Assembly (NCBI GenBank): GCA_031416415.1
Contig: JANOTP010000151.1
Location: 1 to 23,268, forward strand
Direction: 5' to 3'
From: JANYCO01 sp031416415
GTDB lineage: Bacteria > Bacteroidota > Bacteroidia > Cytophagales > Cytophagaceae
DNA: 23,268 nt
Position numbers and translations under genes: made by a program
The notes under the pieces: generated by a model
Database searches by the model: none
What the model was told of the DNA's origin: nothing
What the model saw: only the letters and a program-made list of their open reading frames with translations
In this document: positions 1 through 8,675 of the stretch, one piece after another
How the letters are laid out: each line of letters begins with the position of its first letter
Numbering within the stretch: position 1 is the stretch's first letter

Positions 1-201
1 GTCTATAATATTATTAATTATGTAGAATGGGATGAACTAACAGGTAATAAAACAAAAGATATGAAAGCTACTAATGATGAAGGAATAAGTATGCTTACGG
101 GTTATACAGTTTGGTGGGAAGATAGAGTAGTCGTAGTGGGAAGGAAAGGTATTTTGGGTAAAAAAAGTTTTATGAATTTATATCAATTAGAAAATAATTA
201 A
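1..201 (+). CDS. C-terminal fragment of an unidentified protein
   Basis: An open frame runs from base 1 to a TAA at 199-201 and gives 66 residues with no start inside the window, so the gene begins upstream. The visible part is rich in aromatic and charged residues (for example VEWDELTGNK and GYTVWWEDR) and ends LYQLENN. It has no membrane segment and no T9SS sorting signature. I do not recognise the family. The alternating hydrophobic pattern would suit a beta-rich periplasmic or surface protein, but that is only an impression. A strong symmetric terminator follows the stop within 20 bp, which supports this being a real gene end. Confidence 0.55.
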   Translation, partial: VYNIINYVEWDELTGNKTKDMKATNDEGISMLTGYTVWWEDRVVVVGRKGILGKKSFMNLYQLENN

Positions 202-218
202 AAATATAATCAACTAAT

Positions 219-268
219 AAAAAAAGGTGCTTAAAACAAGTTAATTACAGTTTTAAGCACCTTTTTTT
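219..268. terminator. Bidirectional intrinsic terminator
   Basis: Arms AAAAAGGTGCTTAAAAC (221-237) and GTTTTAAGCACCTTTTT (250-266) are perfectly complementary around a 12-nt loop. An A-run lies on the left and a T-run on the right, so it can stop transcription from both sides. It sits between the convergent gene tail at 1-201 and the gene at 284-1006. Confidence 0.85.
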
Positions 269-283
269 ATAATTGATAGTGAG

Positions 284-1006
284 TTATTTTGTATGCATTT
301 GTAGCGCTTGTATTACAGTAGGATACATTTTTTGCACCCATAGTTTATACATTGCTCCAGAAGGATGTAGGCCATCAGCAGATGTTAGTGTAGGGTCGCT
401 AGCTGCTTTTTTAGATAGATCTGTAATGTCTACATAGTGGCATCCATTTGCAATTGTTTCTTTTTTCAATATGTTATTAAATTTATTAATATTTTCAGCA
501 ATGGCGTCTAATGCGTCACTCTTATGACTTTTAGCATAGGGTGTTGCGCTCCAATCTGGAATAGAAAGAACTACTACACGTCCGTGTTTGCCGCCTGTTA
601 ATGCAATTACTTTAGCAATTAACGCTTTTACATCTGCTGTAAATTGGGATAAGCTTTTTTTCTTAAACTCATCGTTTACGCCAATTTGAATTGTAATGAG
701 ATCATAATGTTTATCAAACTCTTCTTCTTCAAGACGTTTGGTTAGTTGATCTATTGTCCAAGTTTTGTTGGCTACAAAATAGGGATAGTTGATATGTAAC
801 TCATGTCCACGAAGAGCGGTTTCTAATTGTATTGGCCAACGTTCGTGCTCGTCTACTGCTTCTCCAAGTACATAATAATCGCCCAATGCCAAGTAAGTAT
901 GTTTATGGCTATCTACTTCTTTAAAGTCTGTTGGAGCGTTTATGAATGATGTAAATATCGCAATCGTAATTGTGAGAAATGTTATAATAAAGAGTTTTGC
1001 CTTCAT
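284..1006 (-). CDS. SGNH/GDSL-hydrolase-like exported protein lacking the catalytic Ser
   Basis: This 240-residue protein has a hydrophobic N-terminal segment (residues about 4-22, signal peptide or anchor) and the layout of a bacterial SGNH lipase/esterase. Block III (IQIGVND, Asn111) and block V (ADGLHP, Asp211 and His214) are intact. Block I, normally GDSYTIGE in close relatives, reads GDYYVLGE, so the nucleophile Ser is Tyr44. Block II, normally with a Gly before Trp (TGWT), reads NKTWT, so the oxyanion-hole Gly is Thr82. Two of the four name-giving residues are therefore gone while the frame is intact and of normal length. This suggests a non-hydrolytic relative, perhaps a binding protein, rather than a pseudogene. 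It lies alone between two terminator or promoter regions. Confidence 0.8.
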   Translation of the reverse strand: MKAKLFIITFLTITIAIFTSFINAPTDFKEVDSHKHTYLALGDYYVLGEAVDEHERWPIQLETALRGHELHINYPYFVANKTWTIDQLTKRLEEEEFDKHYDLITIQIGVNDEFKKKSLSQFTADVKALIAKVIALTGGKHGRVVVLSIPDWSATPYAKSHKSDALDAIAENINKFNNILKKETIANGCHYVDITDLSKKAASDPTLTSADGLHPSGAMYKLWVQKMYPTVIQALQMHTK

Positions 1007-1029
1007 AATTTTTTTATTTATACCTTAAA

Positions 1030-1037
1030 CAAATTTA
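1030..1037 (-). promoter_or_regulatory. Putative -7 box for the SGNH-like gene
   Basis: The minus strand reads TAAATTTG, matching the Bacteroidota -7 consensus TAnnTTTG, 24 bp upstream of the start codon. No good TTTG -33 box sits at the expected 19-bp spacing, so this is a weak call. Confidence 0.3.
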
Positions 1038-1130
1038 TCATTCTTATTCAAAAAGAAAAATATTTTATTCTTTTTGTACAATAATAAAGCCAGAAAAAAC
1101 AATTTTTAACGTTGTTGGGTTCATAAGATG

Positions 1131-1138
1131 TATATTTG
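1131..1138 (+). promoter_or_regulatory. Putative -7 box for the histidine kinase gene
   Basis: TATATTTG is a perfect TAnnTTTG match ending 9 bp before the ATG at 1148. TTG triplets at 1112-1117 could be a poorly spaced -33 box. Transcription from here would leave only a few bases of leader. It also argues against the TTG at 1136 as start codon, because that lies inside the box. Confidence 0.4.
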
Positions 1139-1147
1139 CTGTTAGTT

Positions 1148-2416
1148 ATGAAATTGATCCATAAAACGACTCGTTATTATCTTATTTATGCCCTTTTTAT
1201 TTTTGGCTTGGGTACTATATTATTCTATTATGTAATAAAAATAATTTTAATGGATGGTATTGACGAAGCAATGCATCAAGAAAAACTTCAATTGATAGAC
1301 AATCTTAATTATGAAAAAATCATTGATGAGTTAAAGCCTACTGAAAATATTGTTATCAAACATTCAACAACTAAAATTCTGTTGAAAGATACTTATTCTA
1401 CAGTACTGGTTTTTGATAGTGCGCAAAATGAATTTATAGATTTTAGACAGCTTACTGCAATTTATAAATTCAATGATAATTTTTATGAGATTCAAATTCG
1501 TCAATCTATGGCTGAAGCCGAAGCTCTACTTAATGGAATACTTCCCGCTGAAATAGGTTTGTTTATTCTGTTTTTGTTAGGAGTACTTTTGATGAACAAT
1601 TATGTTAATAGAAATGTATGGGAACCCTTCTATGAGTTACTTGAAAAAATTAAAGTATATGATTTTGAAAAAACGAAAGTGATTCCTTATTTCGATTCAG
1701 ATATAAAAGAGTTTCAAGAATTGAGTAGAAGTATTGAGAAAATGACTGCTAAAATTTACAAGGATTTTCTTAATCAAAAAGAATTTAATGAAAATTCTTC
1801 TCATGAGTTACAAACACCTCTTGCTATTATTCGAAATAAACTTGAGCTTCTGATTCAATCTAAAAATTTGAAAGAAGAAGATATGGAGATTATAGAATCT
1901 GTTTTTGATGCAGTCAAGAGATTGACCTTATTAAATAAGGGTCTAATACTAATAGCTCAGATTGATAATAGGCAGTATTCTGAAACTGAAGACATACGAT
2001 TAGATAGAATTGTGAATAATACAATTAAAAATTTCATGTATCAGATTGAAGAAAGAAATATTCAGTTGAAAACTTCTGTAAAGGAAGACTGTAAATTCAA
2101 AACAAATCAAATTCTTGCAGAAATATTAGTAACAAATCTTATTTCTAATTCTATCAAACATAATCTGTCAAATGGGTCTCTATGTATTGAATTAGACCAG
2201 TATCATTTTGTTGTCGAAAATTCTGGAAGACCTCTTTCTGTTGAAGCGGAAAATATGTTTGAGCGATTTAAAAAAGATTCCGATTTAGAGCAATCTGTAG
2301 GGCTTGGTTTGGCTATAGTGAAAAAAATCTGCACGCTTTTGGGATATAAAATAGTTTATAAAAATAATAAAGAAATTCATTCTATAGAAGTAATATTTAA
2401 GCCTGATATTGCGTAA
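1148..2416 (+). CDS. Membrane sensor histidine kinase
   Basis: 422 residues from the ATG. One membrane segment is at about residues 10-32 and a second at about 130-151, enclosing a roughly 95-residue periplasmic sensor region. A linker follows, then a HisKA dimerisation domain with the H-box SHELQTP (phospho-acceptor His219). The HATPase_c domain has an N box (TNLISNSIKHN), a divergent G1 box (ENSG instead of DxG), an F-box-like MFERF and a G2 box GLGLAIVKK. Length and order are typical of a small Bacteroidota sensor kinase. No response regulator is adjacent. The one at 8676-9347 is of the type usually paired with such kinases and is a likely partner by inference. The signal sensed cannot be told from the sequence. 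Confidence 0.93.
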   Translation: MKLIHKTTRYYLIYALFIFGLGTILFYYVIKIILMDGIDEAMHQEKLQLIDNLNYEKIIDELKPTENIVIKHSTTKILLKDTYSTVLVFDSAQNEFIDFRQLTAIYKFNDNFYEIQIRQSMAEAEALLNGILPAEIGLFILFLLGVLLMNNYVNRNVWEPFYELLEKIKVYDFEKTKVIPYFDSDIKEFQELSRSIEKMTAKIYKDFLNQKEFNENSSHELQTPLAIIRNKLELLIQSKNLKEEDMEIIESVFDAVKRLTLLNKGLILIAQIDNRQYSETEDIRLDRIVNNTIKNFMYQIEERNIQLKTSVKEDCKFKTNQILAEILVTNLISNSIKHNLSNGSLCIELDQYHFVVENSGRPLSVEAENMFERFKKDSDLEQSVGLGLAIVKKICTLLGYKIVYKNNKEIHSIEVIFKPDIA

Positions 2417-2493
2417 GTTTTTTACTAGCTAGGGTGAAGTGTATAATGTTCTAACTATATACAAATGAAATAATCTTATTATGTTCTGATTAT

Positions 2494-2542
2494 AAAAAAA
2501 ATCTTCCAATGATTACTTTAGAGTCATTGGAAGATTTTTTTT
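2494..2542. terminator. Bidirectional intrinsic terminator
   Basis: ATCTTCCAATGA (2501-2512) pairs perfectly with TCATTGGAAGAT (2524-2535) over an 11-nt loop, with A-run and T-run flanks extending the stem. It serves the convergent kinase gene and the T9SS cargo gene ending at 2557. Confidence 0.88.
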
Positions 2543-2556
2543 TAATAGAGAGGTGA

Positions 2557-5319
2557 TTAGTTTTTTATAATACGCTCAAACCATTTTGTATCACGAGTTG
2601 TGATTTTTATTGCATAAGCTCCAGTTGAAAGATGTGAAAGGTTTATAGGAGTATTGCCAAGTAATGAAGAAGTGCTTTCATTAGAATAAACTTCTTGCCC
2701 AAGAGCATTATAGATTTGAACGGAAACAACTTCATTTATTTCTCCATCATAAAGTTTTATCGAAATCATTTCATCGATAGGATTAGGAGCGATGATAAGT
2801 GATTTTTCTAGCGAAGAGTTTACTACACGTACAATTGAAAAATCCACTGTGCCATCTGTATCAACTTGTCGGATTCTGTAATATATATTTCCAGAGAAAA
2901 TATCTTGATCTGTATAACTATAGCGACCGCCATTTGAATTGTTTAAAGCATTTACTAATCCGATGTCTTGGAAATTTTTGCCATCTAATGAACGCTCTAC
3001 TATGAATACACCTGCATCTTTCTCCGAGCCTGTTATCCATTCTAGTTCAACCGCATTACCTTTTTTCTTAGCAATAAAGCTCATCCATGTAACGGGCAAT
3101 ACGTTGGTTACACAGGTAGAAAATTCTGAAGTATAACAGTTGTCGTTGGCAAGTGTTGAAGCTAAGCAGCCACTATTAGTTTGTGTTGCAGAAATATAAT
3201 TAAAGATGGTTGAACCATGCGTGTAATTAAATGTTCCACCACCCGTTGCGGTAACTGTATTGAGGAGTGATTGACCTTGTGGATTTGTATTGCAGGCTGC
3301 GGCACAAGCACCTGTAATGAATATTTCCACAATATAGTTGGCGTCTGCAGTACCGTTTACCTGATTTAAATACCCTGCAGTTGGAGCAGTGGTAAGTGTA
3401 TTTATAACTGGAGGAACTATACCGTTGTTTTGTCCAGCTGTTATTGCTATTCCTTTTAAAGCATTACAATAAATACTATTTTTTCTCATTTGAACGTAAG
3501 TTCCTGCAAATACAAGTATGCCATTGCCTCCACTGTTTGCTATGATATTACCTTCGTTAGCATTAATGCCACCGATGTAAATATGTGAACTTACACCCTC
3601 GGTGAAAATTCCGTAGTTGACAGAAGATGTGCCACTGAAGTTAGTATGCCCTGCAGTTGCCCCTGTTGGTCCTACTCCTATAGAATTGTTTCGTATGGTA
3701 ATGTTGGTAGCAGCAATTAATGCTATCCCTCCAGCTCTTGGGAAAGAACCAGCTGCATTCGATCCTTTATTAAAACCAATATAATTTCTTTGTCCTGCGC
3801 CAGTACCTCCTATTCTAACGTTGGAAGCGGGATTAATTTCAATTCCATTTGCATAGTTTCCAATATCGTTTCCACTTGGGTCTACACCAATGTAGTTTCC
3901 ATAGATATCAATATTAGATGGCCCACTGGCAAACGCTATACCATGTGATTTTTGTGCTCCACCATTTCCATTGTTACCGATTACATTGTCTGTAATAGTT
4001 ATATTAGTAGAAGCAGAATAAATCCAAATTCCTGCCCATCCATTTCCTGAATTATTTGTCTTAGCATAATTAGCATATACCCCAATTGTATTGTTATTCA
4101 TGGTAATAGTATTGACTGCTGAACCGACGAATATACCGCAAGCATTGTTGTCCAGCGTTACCCATCCATTTCTAACAATAACATTATTGCTGATGGTTAG
4201 ATTGCTTGTGGCGCCACCGTTGATAACAATTCCTCCGTTTTCGTTACCATAATCGCTTCCATCGTCAAGTCCAGTTGAGTTTGAACCTATTTTATTGTTT
4301 GAAATCGTAATACTGTTTGATATTCCTAAATAATTTATACCTCTTGTAGAAGCAGTTCCGGTATTATTAGAAATAGTATTTCCTGTAATTAAAAGACTAT
4401 TTACTGTAGAAGTACTAGCGATTAGAATGCCTCCTCCAACATTACTAAAAGTGGTACCTGCTCCATTTTGTCCTACACCAATCATGTTGTTGCTTATGGT
4501 TAAATTTGGAGAAATACCTGTAACATAGATTCCCGACATGTCAGTACTTGTAATTACATTTTGATCAATAGTCGCATTAGCAGTAGCTGTTACTGTAATG
4601 TTAGGAGTACCTGTAGCAATTGTAGGACGCAAAGAAACATTCCCAGTTTTGTCCGTTCCGAAATAATTACCAACGATTGATGTTCTGGCCGCATTATTTA
4701 ATGTAACGAATCCTGTCCATGCGTAAGGAGAAGTACCATGATTAAAAACGTTTCTTGTATTGCAAGTTGTGCCACCAATAATATTGTCAGTAGAGCCTCC
4801 GCTCACCGTAAACATAGCAGAAAGATAAGCTCCAGAGTTTCCTGAACGACCAGTTCCTGCATTGTCAAGATTAAACCAGCAACCATAAACATTGTTGAAA
4901 CTTCCACCTGAAATTGTTAAATCGAAACTCCTAAGGGAAAGAGCTTTAATGGTTACATTACTTCTGTTTGTGAGTGTAAGGTCTGCTGTCCATCCACCGA
5001 CAAAAACAACATTAGGATTTCCACAGGTCCAACCTGATTTTGTTTCGCCATCTATCGTTAAGCCATTTGCATTTGCTGAGTTTAAATCTATTCTACTCGT
5101 AAACGTAATTACTGCTGGCGATCCTGCAAGACCCGCAAAGCTAATAGTATGTGGTCCTCCTGCTGTAGCGTTTACTTGATTAAAGCACCATAATAAATCC
5201 CCTGTTGTTCCAGCTCCCGTATTAGCCCAAGCGGTACTGTTTACTATGAAGGTAGTTGCATTACTAGTTGAAATTTGAACGAATAAAAGTAAAAGTAGTA
5301 AGTAAATATTTTTTTTCAT
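2557..5319 (-). CDS. T9SS-secreted parallel beta-helix protein
   Basis: 920 residues from the ATG at 5319, chosen because a clear signal peptide (MKKNIYLLLLLLFVQIS, then TSNA) begins there. A further ATG 27 codons upstream would put basic, non-signal sequence in front. After the signal, a stretch near residue 30 (GDLLWCFNQVN) resembles the CSLREP-type entry to beta-helix proteins. About 500 residues of degenerate coils follow, dominated by NITI..N.IG and SNNxIG patterns, as in NosD/pectate-lyase-like right-handed helices. A fibronectin-like module starts near LPVTWMSFIAKKKG and contains WITGSEKDAG. The last ~80 residues are a type A T9SS sorting domain (APNP, YNALGQEV, LSTGAYAIKI). It is probably displayed on the surface or released; the ligand is unknown and no enzyme active site is evident. 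Confidence 0.9.
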   Translation of the reverse strand: MKKNIYLLLLLLFVQISTSNATTFIVNSTAWANTGAGTTGDLLWCFNQVNATAGGPHTISFAGLAGSPAVITFTSRIDLNSANANGLTIDGETKSGWTCGNPNVVFVGGWTADLTLTNRSNVTIKALSLRSFDLTISGGSFNNVYGCWFNLDNAGTGRSGNSGAYLSAMFTVSGGSTDNIIGGTTCNTRNVFNHGTSPYAWTGFVTLNNAARTSIVGNYFGTDKTGNVSLRPTIATGTPNITVTATANATIDQNVITSTDMSGIYVTGISPNLTISNNMIGVGQNGAGTTFSNVGGGILIASTSTVNSLLITGNTISNNTGTASTRGINYLGISNSITISNNKIGSNSTGLDDGSDYGNENGGIVINGGATSNLTISNNVIVRNGWVTLDNNACGIFVGSAVNTITMNNNTIGVYANYAKTNNSGNGWAGIWIYSASTNITITDNVIGNNGNGGAQKSHGIAFASGPSNIDIYGNYIGVDPSGNDIGNYANGIEINPASNVRIGGTGAGQRNYIGFNKGSNAAGSFPRAGGIALIAATNITIRNNSIGVGPTGATAGHTNFSGTSSVNYGIFTEGVSSHIYIGGINANEGNIIANSGGNGILVFAGTYVQMRKNSIYCNALKGIAITAGQNNGIVPPVINTLTTAPTAGYLNQVNGTADANYIVEIFITGACAAACNTNPQGQSLLNTVTATGGGTFNYTHGSTIFNYISATQTNSGCLASTLANDNCYTSEFSTCVTNVLPVTWMSFIAKKKGNAVELEWITGSEKDAGVFIVERSLDGKNFQDIGLVNALNNSNGGRYSYTDQDIFSGNIYYRIRQVDTDGTVDFSIVRVVNSSLEKSLIIAPNPIDEMISIKLYDGEINEVVSVQIYNALGQEVYSNESTSSLLGNTPINLSHLSTGAYAIKITTRDTKWFERIIKN

Positions 5320-5730
5320 GATAGTAATTTTTATATATTTTATTAAATTATTATGATTGATAAATATTTTTTTTAAAATCGCTGTACGAGTTGTTCCCAT
5401 TGTATTTTCTACAATAAGTATTTTGCAAGCGAACAGGTTTTAAATGCAATTATTTACCTGTATATAAAAAAATATAAAGGACTGGTAACCTCAAAGGATT
5501 GTATTTTTGTGGATTTGGTATCCATTATGAATTCCTCACAAGGATTTTTGTTTCACCTTAGGTTATTGAAAAAGTAATCAATTTTGATGCAATTGAACTT
5601 GTTTGATTTTTTAGTAGCTTATTGGTAACCTTAGTTTTTAGAAGCTTAAAAATGGTAAAGAATATTTTATTTCACCTTTTGCAGATATGGTTAAATTAGT
5701 TACTGAAAATGCCATTTGTTTTATTAAGCA
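5320..5730. other. Intergenic region without a recognisable gene
   Basis: This stretch holds the leader and promoter region of the minus-strand beta-helix gene and the spacer down to the terminator of the E2 gene. It is very AT-rich, has no convincing reading frame on either strand, and shows only short coincidental repeats such as GGTAACCT at about 5484 and 5624. I could not find a well-spaced TTTG / TAnnTTTG promoter in it. Confidence 0.5.
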
Positions 5731-5775
5731 AAAAAAACACCTGTCTCTTTTGTATTTTGAAACAGGTGTTTTTTT
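5731..5775. terminator. Intrinsic terminator downstream of the E2 gene
   Basis: AAAAAAACACCTGT (5731-5744) pairs with ACAGGTGTTTTTTT (5762-5775), with a 17-nt loop. It lies 15 bp beyond the stop of the minus-strand E2 gene, and the A/T runs let it work in both directions. Confidence 0.82.
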
Positions 5776-5790
5776 ATAATTGATTTTAAA

Positions 5791-7131
5791 CTAAGAAAAT
5801 ACTTTCCTGTTCAATTCAAATGCTTCCAAGTAATCCGCTACTCGTCTTACAAACATTCCTCCTAATGAGCCATCAATAACTCTATGGTCATAAGAATGAG
5901 AGAGAAACATCATGTGGCGAATTCCAACAGTGTCTCCATGAGGCGTTTCGATAACTGCAGGCTTTTTGACTACTGCACCTAAAGCAAGTATTGCGCATTG
6001 AGGCTGAACAATAATAGGAGTGCCCATTACATTGCCAAAAGAACCAACGTTGGAGACGGTATAGGTTCCCCCACTTACATCGTCAGCTGTTAGTTTGTTG
6101 GCACGTGCTCTGCGTGCCAGATCGTTAACTTGTTTTGTTAGACCAATTAAATTAAGTTGGTCTGCGTTTTTTACAACGGGTACAATTAAATTCCCATTTT
6201 GAAGGGCAACTGCAATACCAATGTTTATATCTTTTTTAAGTAATATTTTATCTCCTTCCACCGAAATATTGATCATCGGATAATCTTTGATAGCACGAAC
6301 CACCGCTTCTATAAAAATAGGGGTGAGGGTAAGTGCAGCATTTTCCTTTTCCATGAAATCTTGTTTCATGCGGTTGCGCCAGTAGACTATGTTTGTTACA
6401 TCTGCCTCCACAAAAGAAGTAACGTGGGGAGAAATTCGTTTAGAATCTAACATGCGTTCTGCAATCATTTTGCGCATGCGATCCATTTCTATAATTTCTA
6501 CATTGCCGTTAAGCGAGCTAGCTGGCTTAACAGAATGTAGCGGTTCGCTAGTTTTATTCGTAGTAGGTTCCTTTGTCTCTTGTTTCTCAGTGCCTGAGGT
6601 AGTTTTTATAGGAGCATTTTTACGACTTTCAATAAAATCAAAAATGTCATTTTTAGTTACTCTACCTTCTTTGCCAGTGCCAGGGACTGTTTCCAGTTCT
6701 TGCATGGAAATGTTTTCTTGGCGGGCAATATTTAGAACCAGTGGGGAATAAAATCTACCCGACTGTGGTTTTTCTAACGGTTGAAAAACTGTTTGTTTTT
6801 CAACAATAGTTTCTGTTTTTACTTCAGGTGTTTTTTCGACAACAGTCTCTATAGGAGTTTTGATCTCAGGAGTTTTTGTTACTTCTGTTCCTCCAGTGTC
6901 AATAATTGCAATTGTTGCACCAACAGGTACGACTTGTCCTTTTTCAACAAGGATTTGCTTTAAAGTACCCGCATGTGTGGCTGGAACATCAGTATCTACT
7001 TTGTCAGTAGCTACTTCTAAAACAGACTCATCCCTTTCAATGCGGTCTCCCACATTTTTCAACCAGTTTAGGATGGTTCCTTCCATGATACTTTCGCCCA
7101 TCTTGGGCATGACCATTTCTACTAATGCCAT
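5791..7131 (-). CDS. Dihydrolipoamide acyltransferase (E2) of a 2-oxo acid dehydrogenase complex
   Basis: 446 residues with the full E2 layout. An N-terminal lipoyl domain (about 3-78) has the lipoylated Lys44 in ATDKVDTD. A Pro/Thr/Glu/Lys-rich linker leads to a peripheral-subunit-binding domain (about 128-169, YSPLVLNIARQ..GRVTKNDI). After a second linker comes the catalytic acyltransferase core (about 213-446) with SYDHRVIDG near the end (His416, Asp420). It transfers acyl groups from the E1-bound intermediate to CoA in the cytoplasm. The sequence fits the branched-chain/pyruvate E2 group common in Bacteroidota, and substrate choice cannot be decided here. No E1 or E3 gene is nearby, so the complex must be encoded at dispersed loci. 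A -7 box upstream suggests it has its own promoter despite following cinA. Confidence 0.93.
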   Translation of the reverse strand: MALVEMVMPKMGESIMEGTILNWLKNVGDRIERDESVLEVATDKVDTDVPATHAGTLKQILVEKGQVVPVGATIAIIDTGGTEVTKTPEIKTPIETVVEKTPEVKTETIVEKQTVFQPLEKPQSGRFYSPLVLNIARQENISMQELETVPGTGKEGRVTKNDIFDFIESRKNAPIKTTSGTEKQETKEPTTNKTSEPLHSVKPASSLNGNVEIIEMDRMRKMIAERMLDSKRISPHVTSFVEADVTNIVYWRNRMKQDFMEKENAALTLTPIFIEAVVRAIKDYPMINISVEGDKILLKKDINIGIAVALQNGNLIVPVVKNADQLNLIGLTKQVNDLARRARANKLTADDVSGGTYTVSNVGSFGNVMGTPIIVQPQCAILALGAVVKKPAVIETPHGDTVGIRHMMFLSHSYDHRVIDGSLGGMFVRRVADYLEAFELNRKVFS

Positions 7132-7212
7132 GGTAAAGAAAAGAAGTTAAAACTTTATAAATCAGAAGTATGATTAATCAAAAGAAAAGATTTATCGTAC
7201 CACATTCCATCT

Positions 7213-7220
7213 CAAAGGTA
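7213..7220 (-). promoter_or_regulatory. Putative -7 box for the E2 gene
   Basis: The minus strand reads TACCTTTG, a perfect TAnnTTTG match, about 80 bp upstream of the E2 start and inside the 132-bp gap after cinA. No matching -33 box was found at 19 bp. Confidence 0.3.
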
Positions 7221-7263
7221 CTATTTTTTCATTATTTTCTTATCTTATCGGAAAAATGTTCTG

Positions 7264-8514
7264 TTAAGTGGATAAGACCTCTTGTCTAATCATGTTTAAT
7301 AAGGAATAAGAAGCAAGTCGAATGTTTACGTCGCGCCTCGTACTTAGAATAAGTTTTTTAGTAACTGTTTTTTTTGTGTCACTATAGGCTATCCAAACTG
7401 TTCCAACTGGTTTATCTTCTGTACCTCCACCAGGACCTGCTATACCACTGACAGCTACACCTATATCAGTATTTATTTTTTTACGAATAGATTGAGCCAT
7501 TTCTTTTACTGTATTTTCGCTTACAGCACCATACTTCCGAAGTGCTTCTTCCGATACATTTAAAAGGGTAGTTTTTATTTCGTTATCATAGGCAATAACC
7601 CCACCTTTGAAGTAATCCGAACTTCCCGCTATAGAAGTGAAGAGATGACTGAGATAACCACCAGTACAACTTTCTGCGGTTGCTATTGTTAATTTTTTTT
7701 CACGCAGTGTATCACCCAGAACTTTTTCTAAGGATTCGTCGGAGTATCCGAAAATATATTCTGAGATAAGTTCTTTTACTTTCTCTACTTCTTTTGAAAT
7801 GGATGTCTTTAAAAGTTCATGATTATCGCCTGTTGCCGTAAGTCGAAGTTTTACTTCACCCAAGGAGGGTAAATAAGCTAACCCAATATGATTTGGTAAT
7901 TGCTCTTCCCAAGGTTTAATGAGATCAGCTAAGTTTGATTCACCAATGCCAATAGTTTTAATTAATTGATGAACAATGATAGGAGTTTCGAAATATTTTT
8001 TTAGTCGAGGCAGTACTTCATTAGTCATGAGTTCTTTCATCTCATAAGGTACCCCTGGCATTGACACGAATATTTTTTCATTATGCTCAAACCACATACC
8101 AGGAGCAGTGCCAGCGCGATTTGGTAGGTAAGTGCAAGAGGTGGGTAAAAAGGCTTGCTCTCGATTTGTATCGGTTAGCTCTCTTCCTCTTCTAGAAAAA
8201 ATTTCTGTAACATCTTTTAAGGCTATTTCATGAAGTTCTATTGTACACTTGAAATAGTTAGCAAGTGTCTTTTTAGTAATATCATCATTAGTAGGTCCCA
8301 ATCCCCCTGTAATGAGAAGGATATTGGATCTTTTTTCTGCTTCCGCTAGTATTTCTACTATGTCAGCTTCTTTATCACTTACGCTGGATTTACGTTTGGT
8401 ACGAATACCGATTTTATCTAATTCTGCACTTATCCACTGGCTATTAGTATCGGTAATTTGTCCATACAATATTTCATCACCAATAGTGATTATGTCAGCG
8501 TAGATGTTTTTCAT
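7264..8514 (-). CDS. cinA: CinA, nicotinamide-nucleotide amidohydrolase / competence-damage family protein
   Basis: 416 residues from the ATG at 8514, the normal CinA length; the TTG at 8568 is rejected because it lies in a probable -7 promoter box. The N-terminal half is the MoaB/MogA-like (MoCF-biosynthesis) fold, with ITIGDEILYGQ at the start and TGGLGPTNDD at about residues 69-78. The C-terminal half is the PncC-type NMN deamidase domain, with TAESCTGGYLS around residue 280, GGVIAYDN and SGIAGPGGG..KPVGTVW near the end. In studied family members the C-terminal domain converts nicotinamide mononucleotide to nicotinate mononucleotide and the N-terminal domain has ADP-ribose pyrophosphatase activity. 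The protein is cytoplasmic. It is followed 132 bp later by the E2 gene on the same strand. Confidence 0.95.
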   Translation of the reverse strand: MKNIYADIITIGDEILYGQITDTNSQWISAELDKIGIRTKRKSSVSDKEADIVEILAEAEKRSNILLITGGLGPTNDDITKKTLANYFKCTIELHEIALKDVTEIFSRRGRELTDTNREQAFLPTSCTYLPNRAGTAPGMWFEHNEKIFVSMPGVPYEMKELMTNEVLPRLKKYFETPIIVHQLIKTIGIGESNLADLIKPWEEQLPNHIGLAYLPSLGEVKLRLTATGDNHELLKTSISKEVEKVKELISEYIFGYSDESLEKVLGDTLREKKLTIATAESCTGGYLSHLFTSIAGSSDYFKGGVIAYDNEIKTTLLNVSEEALRKYGAVSENTVKEMAQSIRKKINTDIGVAVSGIAGPGGGTEDKPVGTVWIAYSDTKKTVTKKLILSTRRDVNIRLASYSLLNMIRQEVLST

Positions 8515-8565
8515 CTTTTTGATATTTAGTAAAGGGTAAGTAAGTTCTAATAATTTATTCCTGAA

Positions 8566-8573
8566 CAAATGTA
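8566..8573 (-). promoter_or_regulatory. Putative -7 box for cinA
   Basis: The minus strand reads TACATTTG, a perfect TAnnTTTG match, about 52 bp upstream of the ATG at 8514. No convincing -33 element was found. Its position overlaps the only longer start (TTG at 8568), which supports the shorter start. Confidence 0.35.
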
Positions 8574-8675
8574 TGAAAGAACTTGATGAAATTCTGGCTT
8601 TATTGTAGGGTTAAATAGAAACTTTGCTAACTTAGCCATTGAAGGGGATTTTTAACAATTTTAATAGTTTAATAA

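Noticed and set aside
3400..4900. Repeated short motifs resembling a repeat array
   Set aside because: The periodicity is at protein level (beta-helix coils) with variable DNA; there are no exact spaced repeats, so it is not a CRISPR array or DNA satellite.
4892..5179. Plus-strand open frame opposite the beta-helix gene
   Set aside because: It is the reverse image of a repeat-rich, low-complexity coding region; it has no signal, motif or promoter. The same holds for frames opposite the E2, lon and propeller genes.
5320..5400. N-terminal extension of the beta-helix gene to an ATG at 5400
   Set aside because: It would place 27 basic residues before a clean signal peptide; the ATG at 5317-5319 starts the signal exactly.
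5484..5632. GGTAACCT direct repeats in the 5.4-5.7 kb gap
   Set aside because: Only 8 bp, and GGTAACC is itself palindromic; there is no extended similarity around the two sites.
8515..8568. Longer cinA start at a TTG (8568)
   Set aside because: The codon lies within a TAnnTTTG box, and CinA family length and the conserved N-terminus fit the ATG at 8514.
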